From positions 6,199,217-6,263,216 of the forward strand of contig JAHLJT010009355.1 of assembly GCA_031308135.1 (NCBI GenBank): DNA of 64,000 nt. Reading direction: 5' to 3'. Positions 22,925-32,849 of this stretch are shown in pieces (position 1 is the first letter of the stretch; each line of letters begins with the position of its first letter). The notes beneath the pieces are model-generated. The model worked only from the letters and a program-made list of their open reading frames with translations. It was not told where the DNA came from and did no database searches. The DNA comes from Acheta domesticus. Lineage: Eukaryota; Arthropoda; Insecta; Orthoptera; Gryllidae. A program made the position numbers and the translations under genes.

Positions 22925-23840
22925 TAGCGACTACTTCGCGGAAATCCTATACTTCGTAGTTAAGAATCAAAATGCAATTTTAGAATAGACAAGAATAGAG
23001 CACGCCTATTATAACGGCAAAGCTATTTTTTTCGCAGTTTCATGTTCAAGAAATGAGCATTAAAATTTTTCACAATGATGTAATGTTTTCTACAAAGAAG
23101 AAAAACAGTGCAACTGTTTAAGAAGCTACCTCTTTACGGTCTCTTAACCTAAATACAGAAGATGTATGTCTCCTTGACACAAACATACAATTTCAGAGCG
23201 TGTTTGGCAACGCGAAGCGTATGCTCAGCCTAGCAACAAGCCATGGAATGGATAGGACAGACTACGTGGATTGGATACAAATATATTTGTATGGTCGCAT
23301 GGCTTGTTTTGAAAAATTACTAAAGTTGATCTAAATGAGAAATCTCAGAACATGACAAAAACTATCTCATCACAGCGATCTTCATAAAGCAAAGTACTTT
23401 CCCAAGAAATATCGAAGACCAATGTTTTTGTGTCAGCAGAATGAAAACGGTACGAACTGACATTTCTTTTCTTTCTTTTTTTTTTTTTGAAAATTCCAGA
23501 AAAGGAGAAAGTCTTACAATATAGAAATATATATAGAAACAATATCAAAAAAGGTGTACCTGCAATCAAACATCAAAGAATTAATTCGTCCTCTGTCTTT
23601 TTTAAGTGCTACGCTTGACTCAACCTGTAAATAACATTTTAATCCTCATTATAACTAGCTTCTCTAATCCTATTCAATCTGCGAATATCTATCCCCCGAT
23701 CTGCTACCAACCGACTAACGTCTGACCCACCCTTTTTCAAACCTCTCACCATTTTCTTAGCCAACCCTCTTTCATTATAAAAATGTTACCTCTCCTGTTC
23801 CAAACCGACTCGTGTATTCTATTTCCTTGTTTTAATCTCC
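22925..23840. other. AT-rich non-coding DNA
   Basis: No gene recognised. A short T-run lies at 23478-23490. Confidence 0.5.
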
Positions 23841-23854
23841 TCTATTCGCTTCTA

Positions 23855-24345
23855 GCTGACCGAGCGTCGTCATGTCGTTGCTCGCTGAGTATGCGCATTC
23901 GGGTGGACAGAGTTCAGTCTCCGCGCTGGCCATCCTGACCCGAGTTTTCATGGTTTACGGTCATCCACGCGAGTGCTGGAATGATTCTACTGAAAAGTCC
24001 CGACTGCAAAACCAGCTAGCTTAATTCGCTATGTGAAGTCATGAAAGCAAAGCCAATTCGAGACATCGCGGGTTCCTGGTTGGGTGACCGACACGGCACC
24101 CCGGGCTCTAACGGCGCCGAGACCAATTGCCCTCTGCAGGACAAGAGTTGGCTAAATACAAGCACAACTTCACTCCTAGATAACACTTGCCCACCTCCGG
24201 TGTTCTGTCACTCTTCATACTTCATTGTTCGTTTCCCACCCTCTAACCTCATCGTTTTCCTGTCTGTTTCCTTTCTCAGCAAATTCTATAGCAAACATGC
24301 ATTCAATCCCGCCATTTCAACCAATACAGGGCGAATGGGGTAATA
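23855..24345 (+). mobile_element. Possible degenerate tRNA-derived element
   Basis: TAGCTGACCGAGCG (23851-23866) and GAGTTCAGTCTCC (about 23910-23922) are spaced like A and B boxes. They are followed by GC-balanced sequence (GGTTGGGTGACCGACACGGC) and a C/T-rich 3' part. There is no second copy in the window to confirm repeat status, so this is tentative. Confidence 0.3.
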
Positions 24346-24349
24346 AGTG

Positions 24350-25600
24350 ACAAGGATAATTTAATACAAGTGTGTACAGTATGTAATTTAGAGCGTTAAT
24401 ACTATTAAAAATTTCAAAAGAAGAAATACGACAAGAGGTCTGATGACCGATGAAAATAAAAGCTTAATAGCTTTTTCGTAGGCTAGCGAGAGCTAGGCTA
24501 GCTACATGAGAAGAAGATATTTTAGAGAGATTATTAGTCACTCAAAATACTTTATCATGAGTACGAAATGTTTTTGGGAGTGAAATCGCGAGATCGCTGC
24601 CTCAAATGTAAACTCCAAAGACAACTAAATGGAGAATTGGTAGATAAACGAGACGTGGCAAGTGGAGATGTGAAGAAAGGCTAGGAAGAAGTAGCTGATG
24701 TCGGCAGGCAGCGCAACAAAAGAAACGGCCAGGGGAAAATGATGTATTTCAATATGAAGAAGGAGGAGAGTGACAAGCATTCGAGATACTGAACTTAAAA
24801 TTCTTATTTTCAACATTTATTTATGTAAAGTATATGTTTTTGTTTTGCCTTGTATGTGTACAGAGAGGATTCTGGCGTTTGGAGGAGACATGTAAATGAA
24901 AGATGTTTTGTTACTAAGGTCTTATTTTTTTCTATTTTTGCATATCTGTCGTTTCAGACTCTTTGGATGCCAGACACGCGTTTGTTAATACAAGGTTCCA
25001 ACTCCTAATGAATATCAAGTTTGGTAAACGATACGAGCGAGGAAGTCCGTTGCTTAAAGTGTCAAACTTTCAATACAGACAGAACGCAAAAAAAACCTGA
25101 ACTTCATTCTGAATAGAGGAGACTAAAAGGTAATTCAACTGACTCTCAAAGTATTATTTTCACACTTAAGATAGCTATTCAGTCTACTTACGTACGTGAA
25201 GTTAAATTAAATTGATCTACGTAATTTTGAACCTTGTAGAAATATAGTAGAAATTTTTTCTAAAAAGTAGGAAGTCTGTTTCTTAGTTCTTGGTGTAACA
25301 TGAGTAATAATTGAATATAATTATTTAAATTTTTTGTTAATCATGGCCTCTTGTTTCATTTTTGTAAGACCAACTTGCTACTTAGTTTCTTCGGTTCTTA
25401 AATTCCGTAAATATATTTCATCCATTTGAGAATATGAATGGTGGAATACTCCATGAGCCGCAAAACTCTTTTGTAAATTATTGCAATGACCAACGAGGGA
25501 AGATAAAATAAAAATATTTTCGGATTTAGTAATGTTGCAAACTGTAAACACGAGACCACCAATAGACGTAACCCTGATCCGAAGCCTTCATCGTAGTCTC
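24350..25600. other. AT-rich non-coding DNA
   Basis: No gene or repeat family recognised. Confidence 0.5.
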
Positions 25601-25609
25601 AGATCTCTC

Positions 25610-26470
25610 CTTGCTTCCTCTCTTCTTCCTCCTTCCCTTCCTTCCTTCCTTCCGGCCGAGAGGAATATCGTGGCGTATTTAAGCTGTAACGACTTTTAAA
25701 TTGCGTTCGCGCCGATAAAAAGTCGTCTGTCGCGCGTTCCGGGGCCGCGGCGGGCGCTGGCGTTGCCCTGGCGGAAGAGCAGGATACTCTGCGTAATGGA
25801 GCCTCCCGTAACGAAGTTGGGCGACGCCGCGGGCGCGACAAGAAGGCGGCGCTCCGGGCGAGCACGCCCTCCCTCGGCCTCGCCGCCTCCCCGCCCCGCC
25901 CCTTCCTGCCACATCCGGCCTCGCCGCGCCCCGCCCCGCCGCGCTCCGCCCTGCCCTGCCCTGCTGCGCCCCGCCCTGCCGCGCCCCGCCCTGCGCAGTC
26001 CGCCCTGCCGCACCCCGCCTCGCCCCGCCCCGCCCCGCCCCGCCCCGCCCCGCCCCGCCCCGCCCCGCCCCGCCCCGCCCCGCCCCGCTCTGCCGCACCC
26101 CGCCTCGCCGCGCCCCGGCCTCGCCGCGCCCCGCCTCGCCGCGCCCCCGCCTCGCCGCGCCCCGCCTCGCCGCGCCGCGCCCCACCCCGCCGCACCCCGC
26201 CGCACCCCGCCCCGCCGCGCCCCGCCCTCCCCTCCCTGCTCCGCCCCGCCTTGCCCTGCCCTGCTCTTCCCCGCCCCGCCATCCCCAACCCGCTCCGCTC
26301 CGCCACGCCCCCAAACGACCCCGCACCGTCGCGCTTCTGGGGCCCGGCTTGCCTTCATCCGTTGTTCCTTATTCGCTTTGTTTCTCTTTACCTCCCGTTA
26401 TTGCTTTCCGTACGCAGCCCGGTTTCTGCTTTGTCAGTTGTCATGCTCTCGCTTTGCGTCGTCGCTTTCT
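25610..26470. repeat. C-rich (plus strand) CGCCC-based island
   Basis: A short CCTT-type pyrimidine run (25630-25655) and balanced CpG DNA lead into a field of CGCCC pentamers and variants (about 25900-26310). It has a perfect core of about 13 CGCCC units at 26021-26088. Variants CGCCTCGCCG and CACCCCGC appear on both sides. The 215-240-residue frames on both strands consist of arginine/glycine/alanine or proline/alanine repeats dictated by the pentamer and are not genes. This is the reverse complement of the GGGGC field at 37.0-37.56 kb. Confidence 0.8.
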
Positions 26471-26499
26471 AATGGTGCTTCGTAAAGCCTTGTTGTTTT

Positions 26500-27255
26500 T
26501 TGTCAATTTTTACCATCTTGTGAGTAGTCTCTTCTTAAAATAAGAGACTTTCAAAGTCCAAGCAATTATTTTAATTTTTCCAACAAGATACTTATTTTTG
26601 GAGTTACTTTAACAATTATTGAAATATTTTTGATGGAATATAGTTCACCTCAAAATAAGTCGGTCATCAAAATAATAATTATTTGTGGATGATAAAATTA
26701 TTATATTTTAAAGTTATATTTCACAGATCTGCCTTTGCCCATGGGCCCATTGTTTCCGTTGGATTAGTTGCAGAGAGATATACAACAATAATGCAGGATG
26801 ATCCAAATCTGGTCAATGAATAGTGGCGTTCTTAGGAGTTCTGTGAAATTATGTAGTGAGTGGATGGATGATGGTGCATACCTTAGAAAACACTTTCGGA
26901 AGGGGGCAAGGGTTTAAGGACGGAGCTGTTGTCAGGTCACGCGATCTCTGAGGAAAGATTTGGGATTTCTCAGAAAGAGTGAGGTTTTTCCTAGTAAAAC
27001 GGATAATGCGTTTGGGGCAAATGGTAGATTATGGAAGAAGACGAGGGATTATAGACTATTAGAATTATACTAAAGACAAAGAGGACTGTGAATCTGCGAG
27101 TTGCGTACAAACCAGGGTGCATCAGTTATTCTCTTGCGGAATTGGTTTTGGAATGTCTGAAGGTTGACGGAGTTTGGAGGGAAATGTCCTGGAACAAACT
27201 GGGGAAGCAGATGGTTCATAAACGCTAGTGTACAAATCATCGCCATCACTTTTCA
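26500..27255. other. AT-rich non-coding DNA
   Basis: No supportable feature. Plus-strand sequence at 26860-27230 is more balanced in composition but shows no open frame of note. Confidence 0.45.
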
Positions 27256-27260
27256 CGAAC

Positions 27261-27427
27261 AAGAATCATTATGAAGTCGTAGGCTTCCGCGGCGGGAGTC
27301 ATGTGGATGATCTTGGCTGTCCGGGTGGTGGCTGTCCGGGTGTCCGGGTGTGATGGTCGAAACGTCGGCAACACAGCCTTCGACGCGGCGTCACCCGGAC
27401 AGCCAAGATCATCCAAGAATCATTATG
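27261..27427 (+). mobile_element. Family C foldback element, copy 1, with target duplication
   Basis: The element (about 27271/27274-27414) is bounded by AAGAATCATTATG on both sides (27261-27273 and 27415-27427), a 10-13-bp target duplication. Inside, 27305-27327 and 27392-27414 are perfect 23-bp inverted repeats containing GGCTGTCCGGGTG. The core carries GATGGTCGAAACGTC, with GAAACGTC at 27359-27366. The left end TAGGCTTCCGCGG also bounds copy 2. The core contains CTGTCCGGGTG repeated three times (27316-27350), perhaps by slippage. No coding capacity. Moved in trans, by an unknown partner. Confidence 0.75.
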
Positions 27428-27429
27428 TT

Positions 27430-28650
27430 ACTTACGCATCTTTTATTACGTATTAGGGTGAACTCATTACTGAGAGAACTAATTAAATTAAAACTCGGTT
27501 TTATGCTTGGGAGGTAGGGACATTTTGTGAGAAATAATGTATTCTTAAAATAAAAATGAAGTCACTGATGTTTCATAACCACGTACATATATCAATATTC
27601 GTAATTACTAAATCGTTTAATCCAAGTATTTTCTCAGTCTTACCACGCTGCGTAGTCCTTTTAGTATTTCTCAAACACGCAGAATAACACCCAACTGATA
27701 TCACTTCTGATGTAGTTTCAACTATAATAAAAGATGAAATAAATTTACTTCAAACATTTCTTTGAATTCATGCTTCCTTTACCTTCGAAATAAAAAATAA
27801 ACTAAACGCTTCTTCCAAAGTTGTAGAAAAATTAAAATTAAACAATTTTTGTTCAAGAATATTTAACGAATTTTAAGCATAAACTCACCGAGACAAATTT
27901 GTAAATATATTAAACCTTCGTTTCTTGGAATACCGCCTGCAGTTCTCTGTTAAAACGCAGATCAACATTCCAATGTCAGTCGTGCAGTAGATTGGTTGCT
28001 TTGCACGGGTAACTGCCTCTTCTCTCAAGAACCACCGCTTGTAACAAAACACGGCGCGCGAGGACACAAACAGTCGCCCGTTTCATTGACAACGAAAAGC
28101 ACATTTAACTCCTGTTGCTTCGCGTTCTACTCATATCACCAACGCAAAGCTAGGTAGTGGTTCGTCATCAAGTCACTGAGTTTGATTTCCTTTCTGGCTT
28201 CGAGACCTACATTAAAGAAATAATAAAACTATATTAATCTACAAATTATTATATATTGTGGATCATTTAATTTGCTTCCGTTCTGTATCAACTTTAAAAA
28301 AGTCTATGCAATTCAGAGAAGATAATCACTGATAGGAAAGAGAATAATGCAAGTTTATTACGACCTTACAGTTTCTATGAAAATTCGATCAAATGTCGTA
28401 ACCATCATATACGTCCGTAAAATAATAATATAGAAACTGTATACAGCACTGTACATAACATATTCATAATTGTACATTGCACATTGTACTGCCCCATATG
28501 AACTGACCCCCATTCGACAAGCTAAACGGACAAACGAAATGAGCAACAATCCCTAAAGAACGCATTCAAGACATTCTCTTTTCTTTCTATATATTCTGTC
28601 AGTGCCACTGTAAGGAACGTTCTATAACCGCCGGCTCACAATGATTTACG
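27430..28650. other. AT-rich non-coding DNA
   Basis: No gene or repeat recognised. Confidence 0.5.
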
Positions 28651-28654
28651 ATTC

Positions 28655-28930
28655 TTATTCACCTCCAACGCGGACCCTGGTCTATCTCAGGGTGGCGGTG
28701 TGACCTATCGATATCCTCGGTGCTCAAGGTCGAATCTGGGCGCCCTCGCCGCGGGGCCACGTGACCCCGGCCGGCCGTAAACTGCTCCCTGGCGCCCGAG
28801 ACCGTAAAAGCGCCTTTACGGCGCCTCTCGCCACACATATATTCATATGACGTGCCGGCGCACGGGGGCGCCTCGCAGCGCCGCTCATTTGGTCTCCCCG
28901 GCGGCGCGGCGGGTCGAAACTCCATGTTCT
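28655..28930. other. CpG-rich island with clustered sites
   Basis: Contains CACGTG (28758-28763), a CCGTAAACTG word and an inverted pair CCGTAAA (28802-28808) / TTTACGG (28815-28821). TTTACGG-type words resemble posterior Hox (Abd-B) or Caudal sites. Frames on both strands are compositional. Candidate enhancer. Confidence 0.4.
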
Positions 28931-29012
28931 GCCGTTACTTTTCACAAAGTAAAAGACGGTTCTTCCGAATTGGCAATATTTAATGTTATTGTTCAATCAT
29001 TGATTGAATACT

Positions 29013-29694
29013 TTGTTTCCGGTCAACTATTTGGTCGTTAGTACCGATAATGCAGTGCGGTGGAGATCTCGGCTGTCCGGGTGACGCCGCGTACCAGGCT
29101 GTGTCCATCATTTCGCGGTGTTCTTCCAGACCAGACCTGAAGAAGATCGAGAAATGATGGTCGTCGAAACGTCTGCTGCACAGGTACGCGGCGTCACTCG
29201 GAACAGCCGAGATCTGAAGTCTGGCCGCGGAAGCCTAAAGGCTTCATTTAATGTAGTGCGTGTTAATCCCGGGAGGCGGCAATGTCCCCTCCCTGTTAGA
29301 ATATGAGGCCCGGTGCCGGCCTACGCGTCAGCTTGCGGTTTCCACCCTCCAATTATCTCCGCCTGGCTGCTCTAATTACCTGACATGTGCGACAGTGTAG
29401 TGCTTGTAAGTGTAAATATGTTTGCAAGGGGAGAGGAGGAGACAAAGGTGAGGAAGGAAAGATCGCGCGCAATCCCGCTTGTTAAGGTAGTGCCTCGACA
29501 TTTGACTGATACACATCGGAGAAACCTCGGAAAATTAGATTAGAGTTGTCGGCCGCTAGAACTCTCCTCGAAACAGCTATCCACAAATGTCGAAAATTCA
29601 CCACCAAGGGGACTCAAGTCCTCCGACCTCTCGGTCAGAGTGGTGACCGTGGCAACAGGTGTTGCCCTGAGGCAACTTAACCGGTTATTGTTTC
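29013..29694 (-). mobile_element. SINE A, copy 4, interrupted by family C
   Basis: On the minus strand the head starts AACCGGTTAAGTTGCCTCAG at about 29687, with a B-box-like GGACTTGAGTCCC, then GTTCTAGCGGCCGACAACTC, GATCTTTCCTTCCTC, TTACACTTACAAGCACTACA and a weak 3' half. The 3' end resumes at 29059-29020 (GCACTGCATTATCGGTAC) after a nested family C element (29060-29248). TTGTTTC at 29013-29019 and 29688-29694 is a possible 7-bp target duplication. It is the most diverged SINE A copy here. Confidence 0.65.
29048..29260 (-). mobile_element. Family C foldback element, copy 2, nested in SINE A
   Basis: Element 29060-29248 is flanked by TAATGCAGTGCG (29048-29059) and TAATGTAGTGCG (29249-29260), a 12-bp duplication of SINE A sequence with one difference. 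Inverted arms 29064-29095 and 29183-29215 share GGCTGT.CCGGGTGACGCCGCG. Between them lie CTGAAGA (29137-29143), a putative stem II GATC...GGTC, and GAAACGTC (29166-29173). The outer segment CCGCGGAAGCCTA (about 29226-29238) is the reverse complement of the left end of copy 1. Relative to those outer ends, the core is in the opposite orientation to copy 1. Confidence 0.7.
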
Positions 29695-29727
29695 ACTAAC
29701 AAACGATCTGATCTAGAATACATAGCC

Positions 29728-29763
29728 CTGATGAAGGTTCAAATTTGACCTGAAACGTTGCGT
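29728..29763 (+). other. Hammerhead-ribozyme-like relic
   Basis: CTGATGA (29728-29734) is followed by AGGTT/GACCT (29735-29739 with 29747-29751, a 5-bp stem with CAAATTT between), GAAA (29752-29755) and CGTTGCGTA. The last can be read as a 2-bp stem III with loop TTG followed by U-A. The conserved core is therefore complete, but stem I pairing is poor. It lies about 35 bp beyond SINE A copy 4. Confidence 0.4.
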
Positions 29764-30004
29764 AGTTGATAATAAAATTAAATATTGCCAATTTGCAAAA
29801 ACCTTTTTTTTATCAAAGGTCAAAATTCTATACGTCCTCTTTGAAATGTATTCAACAAAATATTTGAATGTGGCAACTAGGAACGATCCACGAATCACAG
29901 TTTTCATATTCACTCACATCACTCTCATTTTAACTTTCATAGCATAGCAATAGATTTAAATGTAAGGTTGATTATGTTTTGTCAATAAATTACAAGTATG
30001 AATA

Positions 30005-30336
30005 CCTTACACCAGGGCTTCTCAACTGGCGACCCGCGACTGCTTGAAAAATTTTATTACACCAACCAAATACAGCACACTTGCACAATTGAATCTACAC
30101 AATTCTTCTTATTTTTATTCAATAATATATTAATTGTTTCGTATGTACATTAATCATTAAGTATGGTGAATAAAAGTCGTATCTAATATATATTAGTTTC
30201 AGTATAATCTCAGTAGTTAGGGTAAAAAGCATTCGATCTTAATTTACGATCTTAAATTACGGTGCAGCCCGCGGCTTAACTAGAATTTGATATGTTGCCC
30301 ATAAACCTTTCTAAGTTGGACAGACCTGCCTTACAG
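30005..30336. mobile_element. hAT-type MITE with 8-bp target duplication
   Basis: The element 30013-30328 starts CAGGGCTTCTCAAC and ends with the reverse complement of CAGGTCTGTCCAAC (10 of 14 positions agree). Flanks CCTTACAC (30005-30012) and CCTTACAG (30329-30336) are an 8-bp target duplication with one change, which is diagnostic of hAT transposition. Subterminal GACCCGCG and GCCCGCGG words fit this group. At 316 bp with no frame it is non-autonomous and needs a hAT transposase in trans. Confidence 0.75.
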
Positions 30337-30344
30337 ATGTAGAG

Positions 30345-30765
30345 ATCCATTTTATCTTTGGACGCTACTGAACAGAATCAAAATTGGAGCAGCAACTAAA
30401 CTTGTCTTGTGTTCTGTAACGGTGGTTGAAATGGTCTGAGAAAAATACAGGAAGGTCGTAAAAAAGCGTCGAAGAGAAATTTATAGAGTAGAATCGTTAT
30501 TTTTGGAAACAAAAGTCGAATACAATTTTCAGTGACCACTCACGTTAACTTGTTTTAGATAACTATAATCATTAAGAATGAAACTAGAGAAAGATAAATT
30601 TGCGAATAATATACAGTGCTTTCTATTACAGAAAACATTCTCCAAAATAACTAGAAAAAATACTAATTAAAATTGATGTTTTTCATTAACATCAACATTC
30701 GTCTAATTAAAATTGAAATTAAGGTACAACTCTGCAATTTACGCCAAAGGAACTACTAAGCGTCA
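30345..30765. other. AT-rich non-coding DNA
   Basis: No feature recognised. Confidence 0.5.
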
Positions 30766-30769
30766 AATG

Positions 30770-31185
30770 TGAGCAGTCACGGCAATGACGCGAAACAATC
30801 ACGCGCGATCTCTCGATCGCCGATAAATAGAGGGCCATTTCCGGTGGGGGTGGGAGCCGTGGAGGGGGGCAGGCAGGACGAGCGCCGTGGAACGGTCCAC
30901 CATAAACGACCCGCGCGACTGCCGATGGCCGCCAGATAGCTCGCTTCGGGACGATTGTGATTGTTCCGACGCGCGGAGGGCGGACGGACAGCGTCGGACG
31001 TAAAAGTTGCGCCATAAAACGCTTTGGCGTCGACGCGGCAGTCGCGGGCGTTTATTTTCAAAGCGCCACCGATGGGAGGTGGAGGTGGGGGAGGGTGGTG
31101 TTGGCAGCGGCGTGCTGGCGATTGTGTTGGCGGCGATGTTGGTGGCAGGAATGGGCAGTGGTGGTGGCAACTGGTATTATAAATT
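30770..31185. other. CpG-rich island with Caudal/Hox-like sites
   Basis: CCATAAA at 30900-30906 and 31012-31018 are exact reverse complements of the Caudal/Cdx core TTTATGG. CGATAAA (about 30821) and GCGTTTATTTT (about 31048) add to the cluster. The 3' part (31075-31170) is GGTGGGGG/TTGGCGG-rich. Frames on both strands overlap, so no coding call is made. Confidence 0.4.
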
Positions 31186-31505
31186 TATTTTTATTGTGGT
31201 AACATGTCAGAAAGTTCACTTTTAGATACAAATATACCTGTGTAGTTTTAAAAACTTGATTCCTTTCTTACCATTACTTACTTCCAGTATTACGATAGGC
31301 GACGAGACTCAAAGCACTTCTGTGGTTCAGAGATGCATGTACAAAGTATTCATTTGTTCGTTGCGTTCAGCACTCAGTGAATTTGCTCAGGTTATGAAGG
31401 TTTTGATTGAGAAGGTGCAGTTATATGTTGAAATGGTTGCAAAGAAGTACTATATAATAGGAATTTGTTTTAATATTTAGTTGTGATCGTGGTGTTGTAA
31501 TAGTA

Positions 31506-31762
31506 ATGAAGCTTTTAGTAAAGGTGACAGTGGGTGCAGGGAAGACTTTGAGAGCAGTCATAAGAACGGTGACGGTGGTCCTGGTAGTGATAATGGTGGG
31601 GGTGATGGTGGTAGTGATGGTGATCGTCGTGGTTATGGTGGTGGTGGTGGTGGTGGTGGTGTCTGTGGTGACGGCAGGTGGAATAAAGGCGGCAGCGTTG
31701 GCGAGATTGCCTGCAATGGTGATGGCGGTGACGGCGATGGTGATGGAGGCACCAGGATGACG
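31506..31762. repeat. GGT/GTGAT-rich trinucleotide repeat
   Basis: Degenerate TGG/GAT repetition with an almost pure (GGT)n run at about 31635-31662. Valine-rich plus frame and histidine- or proline-rich minus frames are repeat-driven. Confidence 0.8.
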
Positions 31763-31769
31763 ACTCCAA

Positions 31770-32695
31770 AGCGAATGTGTATTTGAGACATCAAATCGTA
31801 AACGTGCTGTAAATGTTCTGGAGCAATCGTTCTATGATCTACTACTCTACGAAAAGTTCTACAATGTGTGACGAATTTCTTTTGCAAAGACTTCCTACAG
31901 GATTCCTTATAATGTTTAGGTTAAGTTGTCATATAATCCCTGATTGCACTTTGAGGCTGGTAAATTTTCAATCGTCATCATCCAGTTTCGGCATTAAATA
32001 TCATGGTTAACAAGATGCTGAAAACTTGCAAAATACGAAGATGGTTCTCCCTAGTGATCTGCGAGAGTGGCTTACGTTTGAATTACAAATTACTAAATCC
32101 ATGGTTTTCTTGGAATAAAGATTATCAATCAACCTCTCCATGGACAGTTGTCCATAAGATATGTTCCCAAAACTCTAAACAAAGAACGAATTTTCGCACT
32201 AATTACTGCGTCGTCTGCATTAGCACGGATATAAAATCCATAATCTTTTATATTTTTTGTAGATGAAAATAAATGGAATTAAAAAAAATTGGATGTTGGT
32301 GTTTATATATAAGAGGTAAACTCCAACACCTTATAGCCGTTCTCCATGACAGTTGGCACTTATAGGTTTTTTTCACCCAGATAGGTTATGAGCATTTATT
32401 TCTGTTGTAACTCCCAATACATGGCGCTGTAGAACAAAACTAAATATTTCACGTCAAATGCAACCTTCAACACTCGGCAGAATTTGGAATCTATATCGTT
32501 AAATAACTCTTAAACAAAGCGTTCTAGGGCATTAAAAACTAAAAAAATTATACTGTAATCTACGTAATACGTTTCATATTGTAATCAAACGTTTCTCATA
32601 TTGAAATCTACAGGATGAGACCTTCATGAACATTCTATTACATTTTTGCTGGTCCGGAGCTTCGCAATATTACCTCACCTGCTCAGAGACGTGCA
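31770..32695. other. AT-rich non-coding DNA
   Basis: No supportable feature. Confidence 0.5.
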
Positions 32696-32709
32696 GAATC
32701 TGCAATTAA

Positions 32710-32845
32710 ATGTGAATGAGAGGGGCAGAGAGAGGCAGAGACAGAGGCATACAGAGACAGACTAAGACGGACAGAGAGAGAGAAAGAGGGAGGGAGAGAA
32801 AGACAGGGAGATTGAAGAGGAAAGAGGGGGATGAAGGGCAGAACA
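32710..32845. repeat. Polypurine GAGA tract
   Basis: AGAGGCAGAG and GAGAGAGAAAG words make an almost pure purine strand over about 120 bp. It resembles the longer tract at 50.46-51.02 kb. Confidence 0.8.
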
Positions 32846-32849
32846 TCAG

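Noticed and set aside
24427..24450. CTGATGA...GAAA at about 24438 as a hammerhead
   Set aside because: Only five bases separate the boxes, so no stem II can form, and the GAAACGTH extension is absent.
25599..26485. Frames of 215-240 residues on both strands
   Set aside because: CGCCC pentamer composition gives glycine/arginine/alanine or proline/alanine repeats only.
31506..31760. Valine-rich plus frame resembling a transmembrane segment
   Set aside because: Encoded by GGT/GTG repeats.
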